Source: Coenobita brevimanus | Taxonomy: Eukaryota > Arthropoda > Malacostraca > Decapoda > Coenobitidae | NCBI GenBank assembly: GCA_032717465.1 | Contig: CM064669.1 | Location: 51,142,194-51,206,193, forward strand | Length of the DNA: 64,000 nt | Reading direction: 5' to 3' | Shown here: piece by piece, positions 1 to 10,924 of the stretch | Position numbering within the stretch: the stretch's first letter is position 1 | Layout of the letters: the number at the start of each line of letters is the position of its first letter | Translations under genes and position numbers: made by a program | The notes under the pieces: generated by a model | Seen by the model: only the letters and a program-made list of their open reading frames with translations | Database searches by the model: none | What the model was told of the DNA's origin: nothing

Positions 1-149
1 CAGTATTCAAGGTGTGGAGATGGCAGGTATACCCCAAGAGAGCATAAAATTAATATAGTATTGTAGGTAAAAAGTAGGTTTATTTTGCACATCTTTGATG
101 TAAGTGAGTGCATAAAGCATTAGACTGTTGCATTGCATGTGGTGAGTGT

Positions 150-228
150 GATGTGGAGGTGATTTGTTTGTGGCCTCTCATTATAGGATTAAGGTGTCTG
201 GCAATAGATTGACAGAGAGATAGAAATG
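150..228 (+). mobile_element. RTE-like LINE, 3'-terminal fragment
   Basis: The sequence GATTTGTTTGTGGCC, then AGGATTAAGGTGTCTGGCAATAG and a decayed GATA-type tail, match the end of the long element at 25786-28985 (CGTTTTGTCTGCGGCC then GGGATTAGGGCGTC and a GATA tail). It is a severely 5'-truncated insertion in the intron just upstream of the ATP8A exon at 284. Confidence 0.6.
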
Positions 229-283
229 AAGAATAGATCTGATATGTCCTATCCATGTATTATATGAGCCCTTATCTTTCCAG

Positions 284-379
284 CCTACGAAATTCGGTGT
301 CCAAGAGCTTAACAGAGCAAGTGCGGGAGAGTGAGATAAGCAACAAGGACGTATCCAAAGTGTTAGACACCAAGCACAG
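284..379 (+). CDS. ATP8A: ATP8A-type flippase (P4-ATPase), antepenultimate coding exon
   Basis: ATP8A enzymes are P4-type ATPases that flip aminophospholipids, mainly phosphatidylserine, from the outer to the cytosolic leaflet, working with a CDC50 subunit in Golgi, endosome or plasma membranes. This 96-bp exon follows a TTTCCAG acceptor and ends at CACAG|gtaagc. Reading from base 285 it is fully open for 31 codons and includes SKSLTEQVRESEI, followed by NKD and VLDTKH. This matches the part of the cytosolic C-terminal tail just after the last transmembrane helix. The final two bases (AG) join the first base of the next exon to give Arg, so the phase fits. Transmembrane segments, the DKTGT site and the rest of the enzyme lie upstream of the window. 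Only this short tail is seen, so ATP8A1 and ATP8A2 cannot be separated; many invertebrates have one ATP8A gene. Alone this exon would be weak; the two later exons make it secure. Confidence 0.8.
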
Positions 380-989
380 GTAAGCAGCGAAGGCTTACCG
401 TCCTCCACCCTCTCCCGCCCCCTCCCTCCCCAGCCCTCCTCCACCAACAACCCCGATTGGCACCTCCACTACCACCACCATCACCACCATCATCATACTT
501 GTCCTCTCCACCACAACGTGTCATCCACCTGGCAGCCTTGATCAAAGCGTTTATACCATTAAGCTGACCACCCGAGCCCTCCCAATGTCCTCCTTTTACC
601 TGGCATGAGTAGGTCACAGCATCCCTTATCCCTGTTTACCCCTGCAGTCCCGATGACATGTGTTTATATTTTATTCTTGTTGCAGTACAAACTCTCAGAT
701 CTCAAATGCATGGTTCCAAAGGCTTAATGGAAAATGGAATGTTTAAAAAGTAGGATCATTATGGTAACGCTGAGAAAATCAAGTAAAGAATAGCTTACAG
801 TACCATGAAGAGTGAATGTAATGAAGAACCGTGTATTATTGTTTTATAGTGCATTGTTATACTTTCCCACGGATAAACTTTGTCTTCATACATGCATTGA
901 TTGTGTGAGGACAGATAATAACAAGACCTCTCTACTGCATGAAACAATATTTTGGAAAGCTGAGTTTTTTTTTTATTGGTTGTTTGAAT

Positions 990-1172
990 TTGGGAGGTTG
1001 TACTGTACCACCAGCTGATTTTGTCCAGCTTGGGGACCTCTAGTAGTTAAGGGGTTAATGGAGGCTGTATCTAAGTCATTCAGTTTGAAAAGTTTCCCCT
1101 GAGAATAATAAAGTCATCTGGTGGAAAGAAGAATAGAATATAAACACATGCTATTTGAGTGATGGGATTAAT
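990..1172. mobile_element. Fold-back TTAA MITE (family FB1), diverged copy
   Basis: Two inverted arms, ACCAGCTGATTTTGTCCAGC and its partner around AATAAAGTCATCTGGTGG, flank a centre containing GGGGTTAATGGAGGCTGTATC. The same layout occurs in at least seven other places in the window; the best-preserved copy is 34012-34213. The right edge ends at a TTAA; the left edge is unclear. Confidence 0.5.
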
Positions 1173-1305
1173 GGACCTTTGTTATGGAGGACGCAATGCC
1201 TGGTGTATTCCCATCATCAGTGCCCCCTTTTTTGGAATTTGATTGATTGGATGCCTGTTTGTTAAGTATTGCTTCAAGGGTCATAGTCTTGCAGGTAAAG
1301 GAGGA

Positions 1306-1471
1306 TCCCCAGTGTCTTTTCCTTACCAGTTAACTTCCACCTGTCTCTTATTCTCATTATCTTGTATGCTACTGACTCAAACTTGCCCATTTTAAAGAGA
1401 TATAAAGAACATACTAGATAATGGTAAGGTGTACAAGGCAAAATAAATCACTAAGGAAAAGGTATAAGAAA
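1306..1471. mobile_element. CCCTA-TIR MITE (family FB2), diverged copy
   Basis: The left end (CCCAGTGTCTTTTCCTTACC) is a diverged inverted copy of the right end (AAATAAATCACTAAGGAAAA). Both match the termini of the clearer copy at 56593-56750. No coding capacity is seen. No target duplication can be recognised. Confidence 0.5.
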
Positions 1472-2244
1472 AGCCTCCTGAACCAACAAGAATACTGGTC
1501 CTTGTCACCAGTTTCAAGTGAATGATGCAGTAACTTGTAGGAGTGATACTAATTTCACTATTTAATTATTAGTAGAGAGTAATATTATCCCTCCTTCCAT
1601 CCCCAAGTTGAAATTTTCCCTGCATTGTTGCCAGATAGAGTAATGTTTGGGACCTGAACGAAACTCGCTAGCACGAAACCAATTGTGCCAAACTTTTAGA
1701 AACATTGTATGCACCCTCGGAAGCTTTTATAAATGAGTCTGCTTGTAACCAGGCAGAGATGGGACACAATGCTAGTTTTATAAATTCTCATTTCAGCCTC
1801 CACTTCAGGTGTGATATGCTGGCTTGTGCCCACAGCCTAATTATTTCTTTATCCACACTCAAGAAGTTGCTTGAGGTTTTTGCATCGTCAGCTGCCTTAT
1901 AGTTCCAGGGGAGGAACACATATCAGTCTTTGTACAATAGCTTTAAAAACAGATTTTTTTTAGAAATAATTAATTTGTAGGTGCATTATAGTCACAGATC
2001 CACTAAGTGGCTGTACTTCTGTCAGTTTACTTGTTACGAGAAGTGAAGTACGTCATATAGTAATAGTTAAAAGTCTTTAAAGCTTTGCACTTTGGCAAAC
2101 AGTATTTTATATATATATTGATGAATGGCTTGGCTATGAATGTTTGTTGCTAAAGTCAGTGTATAAGGCAGATTTATGAGTATGTCCATCCACGACACTT
2201 AGGCTGCATTCACTCCAGTGCTTGCTGGTGCTGGTAATTTAGGT

Positions 2245-2430
2245 GGGAGTTTCCCATCATTGTAACCCATGTAAATGGCCAACTGGAGGTGGGCAGGTGT
2301 GGCTGAGAACTTTGATGGATTACAGTGATACAAAATGGGAGGTTTTCCATCACTGTAACCCATACAAGTGGCCCCAGTGGATGTTGGTGAGTGCGGGCAA
2401 GAGCTTCTCTGGGTTATAGTGATGCAGAAC
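2245..2430. repeat. Tandem pair of palindromic units of about 93 bp
   Basis: Two adjacent copies (2245-2336 and 2337-2430) each begin GGGAG and TTYCCATCA-YTGTAACCCAT. Each ends near the inverted counterpart TGG-TTA-AGTGAT, so each unit can fold into a hairpin. The copies differ at many bases and are old. They may be two fold-back MITEs inserted side by side or one that duplicated. Confidence 0.6.
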
Positions 2431-3399
2431 AACCAGCCACATCAGCAAGCATATGGTGTGGATGCAGCGTTAGCTTGATCTCGGTGAGTGATGTTGGGAT
2501 GGCATTGCTGATTGTGTAGTATACTGGAGACTGGTGTAATGTAGCATGAATTTCTAGTCATGAGATTACTTACAGCCTGTGTTATGCAGTGGTCATTGGT
2601 GTATGCTTGATGTTTATTTACCTAAGATGTTGTACTTTTTTCTGTAGTGTGTGTTACCTATGTAGTCTTGTAATTATGTATTTAATTGTGGCCTGTATTT
2701 TGAATTTGAATTAGTATTTGTTGATTTTGTAGCACAGTACAGTATTAAGGATACATTTCATGAGCCTTGATGGCATTTAGTGACATATTTTTTACATTTT
2801 ATAAATATTTCATAAACATTGTGTCCATGGATAAGTACTGTATTGGAATCACGTTAAACGTAAAAAAGGTAATAGCATTCTGTCTCTTCTCTCTGTAGAT
2901 ATTGTATAGACATTGTATTACCCTAACGTATATAGTAATTTTAAGCCTGGGCTGTAGTTAGTGGGTAGTGTTTGAAGAAGTAGTTTGTGTGTAGATAACT
3001 GCAGTAATGTATACTTTCAGCTCAACCACAGACAGCCCTGTTCATATACACTGATTTCCCCCACCTGTTTTATTGCTTTGGTAGTATCCTCTACATTTGT
3101 TGAATCCCTTATGCAACACTGGCATTAAGCATATTTTCAGTACCTCGCATCAAGCGCTGTTTTAAATGCTCAGTGTACTGTGTGGTGAATACTGTGTTAT
3201 ATAATTTTTGTTTCTCCTTTGTTTATGTAAAGTTAGAGTTGATGTTGATATTTGCCCATTCCACAAACTGAGCTTCATGTTTTATGCTTCTCTTTGTTAT
3301 GGATATGGAATCCCTTGGGAAAAATTCTGCTGTTTGAGGCTATCAGGGAAGCTTCTTTGGTGCATGATGTCTGTTAGTACATGTGGTCATATTACTGGA

Positions 3400-3560
3400 A
3401 GATGGTAAGATAGAGGAATGGAGTAGAGAGATGTGAGAGAGGGGAGTGTGAGTTGGATACAGGGCTGCCAAATGGCTGAGGACAGGGCAGCATATAGGCA
3501 GTTTGTTTGTGGTCACCCTTTTTGTCTGGGTTAAGATGTCTGACAATAGACAGATGACTA
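3400..3560 (+). mobile_element. RTE-like LINE, 3'-terminal fragment
   Basis: It aligns to the last 160 bp of the LINE at 25786-28985. It contains the GGATGG-AG-GGAGAG region, then GCAGTTTGTTTGTGGTCACC, a GGTTAAGATGTCTGACAATAG end and a remnant tail. It lies in the large ATP8A intron. Confidence 0.65.
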
Positions 3561-4029
3561 TTATCCCAGGCTGAACCTAAGTTTTGAAGCATCAGTGCAA
3601 CACTCCATTGGATACTGATGATAGTACTTCAGTGCAAACTTCCTCATCACCTTGCAGGTAAGAGAAAATAATGAATTTTACCTATGGACCATTGTCTATG
3701 AGGACTCACCTGAAATCTCTTTGGATTGGACAGCAGTAGCTTAAAACTTTTAACATGTGGACATCAAGATAGGAAGATTAATAGTGATTTATGGTATAAC
3801 CAAAGTCTATGGGAAAGTACAAAGAAACGTGAAGAGCTTTTAGAACAACCTAATCTGTTAAAGGTAATTGTAGTGCCACATAGCTCATTGATGTTCACCT
3901 TACAACCATTGATGCCTTAACCCCTACTGCAGCCATGAATGGAGGTTCGCTTGCACCACAGCTAGATATTGCAATGGAGGGCATTACTTGAACTATTTTT
4001 TTGTGTTAGCTGTATGACAGGAGAGACTG

Positions 4030-4200
4030 AGAATATGATGGAGGGATGGAGTGGAGAGGTATATGGGTGTGGAGGGTGTGAGCTGGGGGGAGGGCAGCCA
4101 GATGGTGGAGGATAGCATGACGTGGTGGCAGTTTGTTCATGGCCAAGCTTCCCAGGATTAAGGCATCCAACTCTAGAATGATAGCAAGATAGATAGGTGG
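4030..4200 (+). mobile_element. RTE-like LINE, 3'-terminal fragment
   Basis: It includes GATGGAGGGATGGAGTGGAG, GGTGTGAGCTGGGGGGAGGG, the GGCCAAGCTTCCCAGGATTA terminal block and an AGATAGATAGG tail. This is the same end as in the full element. It is 5'-truncated and has lost its reading frame. Confidence 0.7.
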
Positions 4201-4224
4201 GTAGATGTTTACTACATAGACGTA

Positions 4225-4408
4225 TTTTTTGTTTTATTTCAATCGTCAGAGGATTTTTATTCAACTTCGAAAGAACCTATAGCAGTGAGGGGGTTAATGA
4301 AGGCTGCTTCTAACCTTGCTACTTTGAAGGTTCTATCCAAAGCAAAGTGAAATCCCCTGGTGCAAACAAGAATAAAATAGAAAGCAGATCATTGGACTGC
4401 ACAGGTTA
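4225..4408. mobile_element. Fold-back TTAA MITE (FB1)
   Basis: The left arm CAGAGGATTTTTATTCAACT is inverted relative to the right arm GTGAAATCCCCTGGTG. The centre is GGGGTTAATGAAGGCTGC and the right end ACAGGTTAA keeps the TTAA. The left terminus is not clear. Confidence 0.55.
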
Positions 4409-4499
4409 ATGGTATAAAGAAGAGGGGTGCTTTAACTCCATTGTACTTGCAGAATCAGTCATAATTTTCCCCAAAGATTTACATCATTATGCCATACCA

Positions 4500-4705
4500 T
4501 TGTTACTTTTAAGAAGCTAATATTGTCCTGTCTTCAGCTTGAATGCTGAGTTGTAGCAATAGATTAACTCCAGAATATGATGCTGGTCACAAGGAATTGC
4601 TGTAGAAAGGATGCAGAATCATAGTCTTGTCTTTTTCTGTCACTGAGATATGCAAAATAAGCTGCAAAAAAGATGAAGAGCTGGGCCAAGTTTTCATGCA
4701 AGAGC
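4500..4705 (+). repeat. Dispersed repeat DR6
   Basis: It shares a block of about 150 bp with 31915-32065, 47695-47840 and 48800-48975. Recognisable words are GGAATTGCTGTAGAAAGGAT, TTGTCTTTTTCTGTCACTGA and the final GCAAAA-GATGAAGAGCTGGGCC. It has no coding potential and its class is unknown. Confidence 0.55.
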
Positions 4706-6284
4706 TAGCAGTGAACAGTGGAGTGAGCTGATGTCAATCGGTCTGGCTGTCCTTGTGTATCTCTCGCCTCTGCCTTGCAATGCTGGCTTCATTGTTTTGG
4801 TGGGTCATGCTGTAAATTTCTGCATTGATGCCAGTGTTCGTCTGCCTGCCATCTGCACTGTATAATTAGTTATGTCTTGGATACTTTTGTGTATTCTTCA
4901 CCAACTTTGGAGAAATTTGAAATCTTTGGCTTTTGAATGAACCTAAGAAACTTCAGTTTACTTGGCTTCAAATAGAGCAGACCAGGACCTTTGCCTTACT
5001 GGAGGACAAAGGTAAGAAACATCACAGTAGGAAGTGAAGCTTTCAGAACATTTGGCTCACTCACTTGAAGAAAATGGGAGCAGCTCATAGTGCTGATTAG
5101 TTTTACAGGTGAATGTCCTTTGCTAGGCAGGCTGTGAATAGGGTGACTTTGACAAACCATTGAAACTCTTCCAGCCAGGACCACTGAGAAGATACTACCC
5201 CCCTGTTTTTTATGCAACCCCTCGTTTCATCATCAGGTTATGTTCTTGAAAACTGTTCAGATAATTGATCAATCGTATATCGAACATAGGGGTTGCAGCA
5301 AATGTGTTGGAAAATTGGAGATCATATATAGAAAAATGATACCCTGTAGGGGATTGTAGTTGTCGTAACACGAAAATGGCAATCATATATAAAAGAAAAG
5401 TATATTTTTGTATAGATCATATAAGTGAATGATTGGTTAGCAGTTTATTGTAAAGTAAGTGTTACATGGATGTTCTTAAAGCTCACTGGCAGCCATGGGA
5501 AATCATAAATTTTTCTCAGACCCAAGAGAAACCCTAAAGTCTTGACTGCAGCCTTAGGAGCATGGATAAGGAAATTGATAAACAAATTAGTCTCAGTCAC
5601 AGTGTTCAGATCTCACACTTTGAGTAAATGTGCAGCCAATCTTGCAGCCTAAAGCCATACACACTGATAGGATTGCAAGGGTTTTGTTCAGAATGGACAC
5701 AAACACATCCTTAAGAAAATATCAGTGCCAGTCCCTCCAAAGTGTAGATGTAGTGATACTGGAAATAAATTGTAGATATATATCTAACATTCCACTATAT
5801 GACACACTTTTCTATATCTGTAACAGCACATGTGCTGATCAGTCAGCATGAAATCCACCCAGCAGTCATGTTTTAGAAATAAAGTCTTGAAAGTTCTGCC
5901 CCTACCACCTTACTCATAATCCACCTAGCTTCATCAGTTTTAAATTATTCAGGAAGGCTAATTTCCTTCAAATCCTGTCAGGGTGATTGCACAAACTCAT
6001 GAATGCATACAGAAGTGATGCAAGGGAAATGTGGAAGAGGAAGATCATGATTTGCATCCCAGGCCGGTTGATGTGCAGAACTACAGACAAGGGATGTTAG
6101 TCCTTGAACACTGAGAAACCCTCCATCTCCCTAGCCATACACTAATGATAAACAATGAGAGATTGCCCCACTCATTAACTCACTTTGTATCTGTGATTGT
6201 CTTGTTAGACTAACCCCTGAGTATGCTGACACTTTTTTTTCCCTCTCCCCTCGTGTCTTACTGCTGCTGCTGCCAAGAAGAGCA

Positions 6285-6400
6285 ATCTGGTATTGAAGGG
6301 ATTGATGAAGGCTTTATTTGACACCTCCAGTTGAAGATAGAATAAAATTACATCATTGGGAATAAGAAGTTAAGAGGGTGTTAGCCTCAGTTGTTCAGTA
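6285..6400. mobile_element. Fold-back TTAA MITE (FB1), partial
   Basis: It carries the FB1 centre and right arm: GAAGGGATTGATGAAGGCTT, then GTTGAAGATAGAATAAAATT and ATCATTGGGAATAAGAAG. The left arm is not recognisable. Confidence 0.4.
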
Positions 6401-6540
6401 TATTATGCCATTATTACCTATGAATGTCTTTTAGAGAGCCACTGACATCCTTGCTGCAAAGAATGCATTAGTCCCTGCATCTTTTTTATGCAGAAAGAAA
6501 TATCTCAAGACTAGTTCCTTCCTAAGAAAAAAAAAAAATC

Positions 6541-6990
6541 CACATTCATCTATCTATCTATCTATCTATTGCCAGACGCCTCAATCCCGTTTGGGGTGGC
6601 CACAAACAAATCGCCTCCAAGTCGCCCTGTCCCCCGCCATTTCACTGCCCTGCTCCCAACTCACACCCCCCTCTCTCATATACCTCTCCACCCCATCCCT
6701 CCATCTCATCCTTGGCCTCCCCCTCCCTCTTCCCCCCTCCACCTCACTCACATACACTCTCTTCGTCAGTCTTTCGCCCTCCATCCTCTCCACATGGCCA
6801 AACCACCTCAGTGTGTTCCTCATAACGCTTCCTATCACATCCACATCCACACCACAACGCTCCTTTATATCCTCATTCGTCAGCCTGTCTCTCCACGTGA
6901 CTCCACAGGCTCCTCTTAAATAACTCATTTCCACTGCTCTCACTCTTGACTTGTGTCCTTCCAACAATGTCCAAGCTTCACTTGGACTTC
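6541..6990 (-). mobile_element. RTE-like LINE, 5'-truncated copy with open C-terminal ORF
   Basis: The + strand starts with (ATCT)n, the complement of the element's GATA tail, and the minus strand runs from the reverse transcriptase C-terminal region. The minus-strand reading frame is open through SEAWTLLEGHKSRVRAVEMS, then ACGVTWRD, RWFGHVERMEGERLTKRVYV, GRGRGRPRMRWRDGVE and the last residues WRRFVCGH. It closely matches the C terminus of the element at 25786-28985. Roughly 130 codons without a stop suggest a fairly young insertion. It abuts an older LINE remnant at 7020. Confidence 0.85.
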
Positions 6991-7019
6991 CAGACTCTGA
7001 GATGTTTGGATACATACAG

Positions 7020-8500
7020 TAAATTTAAAAGACTGGAGGTCAGAAGCAGTAGGAAAGTCAGACTGAGGAGCCAGACAGGTACAGCATGCCCATTTTAGTG
7101 CAGGAGGAATGCAAGAAAAGAGTTCAGGAGAACATTGACTAGAATAGTAACAGTAGATGAGAGAGGGAGACTAAGGGAGTCAGTGAGAGGAAGAGAGTTG
7201 ATGAGATGAAAAGCTTTCGACTCCACTATGTTTGGAAATGCCGTTTGATGAGATCCCCACATATGATAGCGTACTGCACACACGGGTAAATAATGCCCCT
7301 GTACAGAGTCACCAAATGAATGAAGTTGAAGAATCCCTAGACATGGTTCAGTACATCCAACCTTGGTAAAGATATTTTTGCTGGATATGCAGTGCAGTAT
7401 TGCCAAGATAGGTCACAAGAAAAAGACACCAAAGATATTGAAAGGTCATGAAAGACTGAGTTGTCTGTAGGTGAAGGTAGGGGGTTAGTTGTGTGGAAGA
7501 TTCTGATGAATTTAAGAACAGAAGAGCTGAGTTTTTGAGGCATTTAAAAACACCAATATATCTTTTGCGCCAATCAAAAATAAAAGACAGTTCAGGTTTT
7601 GGGTGTCCCGAAGCCTCATCCTTTTAGTGACTTATGATGGACAGCATGAGATGTGGGTGCAAATGTGAAAGGTGGAGTCATAAGTGTCAAAGGCATTTTA
7701 GTTGATGATGCTAGATGTACAGCTTGGGTCATTGATGGATTGGAGGAAAACAGTAAGCGAAAGAACTGAACATTGAGAAACACCATAGTTGATTGTTTTT
7801 GAAGAATAATGGCCATCCTTTACCGCATCTAAGAAAATATCAGAGAGGAAACTGGAGATGAGGGCAAAAGAGGAGGATAAAAATTACTGTATATTAGTTG
7901 CAGCTCAGATTTTAAAGATTTATTCCAGACTCTGTTGAAGGTCTTTGAGATGGCTGGCACAGTAACAAAAGTTTCTGGAAAATCCCCATAAAGAAAAAGA
8001 TCAGGAGTCCGAGGATGTGGGATCACCAGTGGAGTATCTAAACAAGACCCATAATACAGTACCACTTTGTAAGAAGGCTTTGAAAGGAAAGGTGATATGA
8101 TACCTTCCTGTTGATAGATTCTGAAACATTAGAAGTGCAGGAGTTATGACAGTGGGAGTGGTTATCCTTCAGTGAGGCATGCCAAATGAGATCAGAATTC
8201 CAGTAAGGAGAGGTGCCAGTCAACAGACAAAAGTTTTCTGATACTGGGTGTCAGCACAGATGCATAATTATTTAAAACAACCAGAAGGATCTCATCAAGG
8301 GTATACAGATAATTAGTGCTGAGAGCAGTGGGGGCAGAAAGTATGTTTTTAATGAAATGTTAATGACCTGCCGGAGAAAATTGGAGTGGGAAGGAAATAG
8401 AGAACCATCTCTGGAAAAATCAACAGTAAAGAGCAAAAATCAAAATTTCAACAGAGGAGAACACAGCTACATAGCCATCTGCATGGAAATGTGGAGGAAT
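7020..8500 (-). mobile_element. Decayed Jockey/CR1-like LINE with reverse transcriptase remnant
   Basis: Reading the minus strand from high to low coordinates gives, in shifting frames, pieces of a non-LTR reverse transcriptase in the right order. SPYWNSDLIWHASLKDN lies near 8180. VPAISKTFNRVWNKSL near 7930 corresponds to the D-x-S-K-A-F-D-R-V-W block. SQCSVLSLTVFLQSIND near 7760 corresponds to the QGSVLSPTLF-INDL block, and TYDST stands where ADDST is expected. LYRGIIYPCVQYA and VESKAFHLINSLPLTDSL lie near 7220-7290. Frames are broken by many stops and shifts. The catalytic DD is damaged, so the element is dead. The 5' boundary near 8500 is approximate. Confidence 0.75.
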
Positions 8501-8512
8501 GTTGTTCATGGA

Positions 8513-8640
8513 ATTGTTGTTTAACCCTGGTCTGTTTGGCCAAGCAGCCTCACCGACTGCAGACAAGTAACTGCCTGTGTGAGGCCGTCCCACAGGTACA
8601 GTGCACTACATACACCATATTGTAATCAGTACTTTGGAGG
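8513..8640 (-). repeat. Dispersed repeat DR3
   Basis: On the minus strand it reads GTGCACTGTACCTGTGGGAC, then GCAGTTACTTGTCTGCAGTC and CCAAACAGACCAGGGTTAAA. This aligns along its length with 24540-24660 on the + strand, and partly with 36080-36150. Class unknown; it has no ORF. Confidence 0.6.
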
Positions 8641-8762
8641 AAGTAGCTATTGACTAATGAGAAAGGCATGCAGCCTTCATACCTATTGATTAATTAGTGG
8701 TCACGCTTCGTAACATGTGCCCTCTCAGTGGCTTCTCCCAGGGTGAGGGGAAGGAGCGGATA

Positions 8763-8861
8763 GGTTTGGGGGAGAGGCGGTAGGAGAGGAATGGTTTGAA
8801 GGAGAGGTAGGATGGTAGGAAAGGTTTGAGGGAGAGGCAGGAGGAGAGAAACGGTTGAGGG
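8763..8861 (+). repeat. 30-bp minisatellite, about 3.3 copies
   Basis: Exact 30-bp spacing of units starting GGTTTG-GGGAGAGG at 8763, 8793 and 8823, with a partial fourth at 8853. The two ORFs read from the minus strand over this array are repeat artefacts. Confidence 0.8.
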
Positions 8862-8917
8862 TTTATGTCGTAGAAAGGGGAGCCTGATGATAGAGGACAA
8901 TAATATGGATGTGACTC

Positions 8918-8985
8918 ACTAGCCACCTCTTCCAGGGTTGAGGCATCTGGTGATTGATAGATATAGATAGATAGACAGATAATGA
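8918..8985 (+). mobile_element. RTE-like LINE, 3'-terminal scrap
   Basis: AGCCACCTCTTCCAGGGTTG, then GAGGCATCTGGTGATTG and a GATA-rich tail, match the last 60 bp of the LINE at 25786-28985. Confidence 0.6.
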
Positions 8986-9534
8986 AGTACAGGTGGTAGG
9001 TATGTGACTGGCATATGTGCAGTATTGCATTTTATTTTAAAGATTTTGGTTCAGTACTTACATTGGCGATAGACGCTGTACCGTACTTAAATCATTCTTA
9101 AAAATTCTCCCTTTTGCTGTAATGGGGATACAGGTAAAGGAATTCAGTGGAAGGTATTTTACACAATCATTAAGCTTTAAAATGAAATCATGTTTTTAAC
9201 AGTGACTTAAGAACAAGAAAATTGTACCTGGTCTTGTGATCACCCACTCTTTATAATATGTAAGATGTCACACATCCCAGACTGAAGAGAGAGGAAAGGA
9301 TAGTACCTGAATTGATAAGTAAATAGGGACATCCTTACATGCAAGGCATGAAGTAAGATTTTCTTAGGTATTGTATTGCATTTGAATGATGTCATAGTTC
9401 TTGTAAGGTGCAAACATGTCTCGAGCACCAGCGAATTCCCTCAGAAAAACTGGCTCTTCTCAAAAGGCCAGATTATTGTTATTTTGTTGTTATTGATATT
9501 ATTATTATTATTTATTTATTTATTTATTTTTTAT

Positions 9535-10095
9535 ATCACTGAGCCTCCATGTCCTGTGAATCAAAGCACATGCAGTTGACCAAGGGGTCAGGCATTCAAA
9601 CCCTACCAAATGCTGTTTGTTGAAGTCAGGAAGGGCATCCGTTCACTACACACTTCAGTAAAAGTCCTCTGTATAGGGGAGTACCATGTTCCATCCATCA
9701 TCCAATCCTATGTTGCCCCATGAGGAGCATAGGAGCCCGGGGCTAGGCAAGTTGGGCCTGACATTTAAGAAGAGAGTGACCAGCCTCATACATCCCTGAG
9801 TGGCATTATGGCAGCAATCAACCCCAACCATCCATTGGATGTAAACCTGCACCGGCTCAATCTGATAGGAGCGCCTTAATTACCCACTAAACCACCAGAC
9901 GCCATAATTTGGTTATATGGTTACCACCCAGCATAGAAGAGGAAGTGTAAAGTCACCCACAGGCAGAAGGAAGAGGAAAGAATGAAGAAAAGAAAGACAG
10001 GAGAGGAAGGAAGGAAGAGAGGAAAGGGCAGACCCCCAAAGCAGCACTACATCAAGTGAGTGGATGGTGAGTGCCCCCACCTACCACTAGTACTA
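9535..10095 (+). mobile_element. SINE-like dispersed element (SINE-A), longest copy
   Basis: This is the fullest of five related copies. The head has a region resembling a polymerase III B box (GGCATTCAAACCC), followed by AGTCAGGAAGGGCATCCG. The body contains GCCCCATGAGGAGCATAGGA, GGGGCTAGGCAAGTTGGGCC and CACCACCCAGC-type text. The end has GCAGCACTACATCAAGTGAG. Heads without the body (32685-32855) and bodies without the head (10145, 40078) also occur. The tRNA origin of the head is an inference; the A box is weak. No coding capacity. Confidence 0.6.
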
Positions 10096-10144
10096 GTACC
10101 ATAGTAAATCATTAATAAGATATTTATTTTATTAATTTGATTAT

Positions 10145-10510
10145 TCCTTCATTCATTGTCTAATCCAGTGTCGCCCCATAAAGAAGCGTAGGAGCCCAGG
10201 GCTAGGCAAGTTGGTTCTGACATTTTAGGTGAGAGTGACCAACCTCACTCATCCCTGAGTGGCATTACGTGAGCAGTAAACCCCAACCACCCGATGGATA
10301 TAAACCTGCACTGGCTTAGTCTGATTGGAGTGCCTTAATTACCTACTACACCACCTGGTGCCATAATTTGTTTATATGGTTACCACCCAGCATGGTAAAT
10401 GGTTTCCTGGTGAACAGGAACCCATTTGGCTTGTCACTCAATGTAGAGTTGCCCATTGACAGAAGGAAGAGGGAAGAATGAAAGAAAAAGTGAAAGTAAG
10501 GTAGATAATT
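10145..10510 (+). mobile_element. SINE-A copy lacking the head
   Basis: It starts within the body (AGTGTCGCCCCATAAAGAAG) and runs through GGGCTAGGCAAGTTGGTTCT, GGTTACCACCCAGCATGG and TTGGCTTGTCACTCAATGTA. It is a second copy of the same family only 50 bp downstream of the first. Confidence 0.7.
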
Positions 10511-10924
10511 ATTGTTATTATTACAAGGTAATGACAGCATATTGCCATCTGTCTTTTTGTTAGTTCTGATGGAAGTGATGCAGAAAGTTATGCAGTATAA
10601 TACATATAAAAGAAGAATGAGGATAGAAATATGATTCCACGTTGGATAAGATAATAATTTACAGTATCTGTACTGTACCATATTATGTTTTATTTATGAT
10701 TATTTTCTTTGCTGTTATGATGATGAGATTTTTTGCAACTCCTCAAATAAGTAAATAAATAAGTAGATAATTATGTAAGTTTGTACATACATAAGTAAAT
10801 AAGTAAATTTAGTGAGTAGTTTAAGATTTGTAATGGTCACTGACATATTTAGCATATATTCCTAGCTAGGTTATCCTCACAAATGTATCACAACAGTATT
10901 AGTCTTTAGTGACAAATAGAAATA

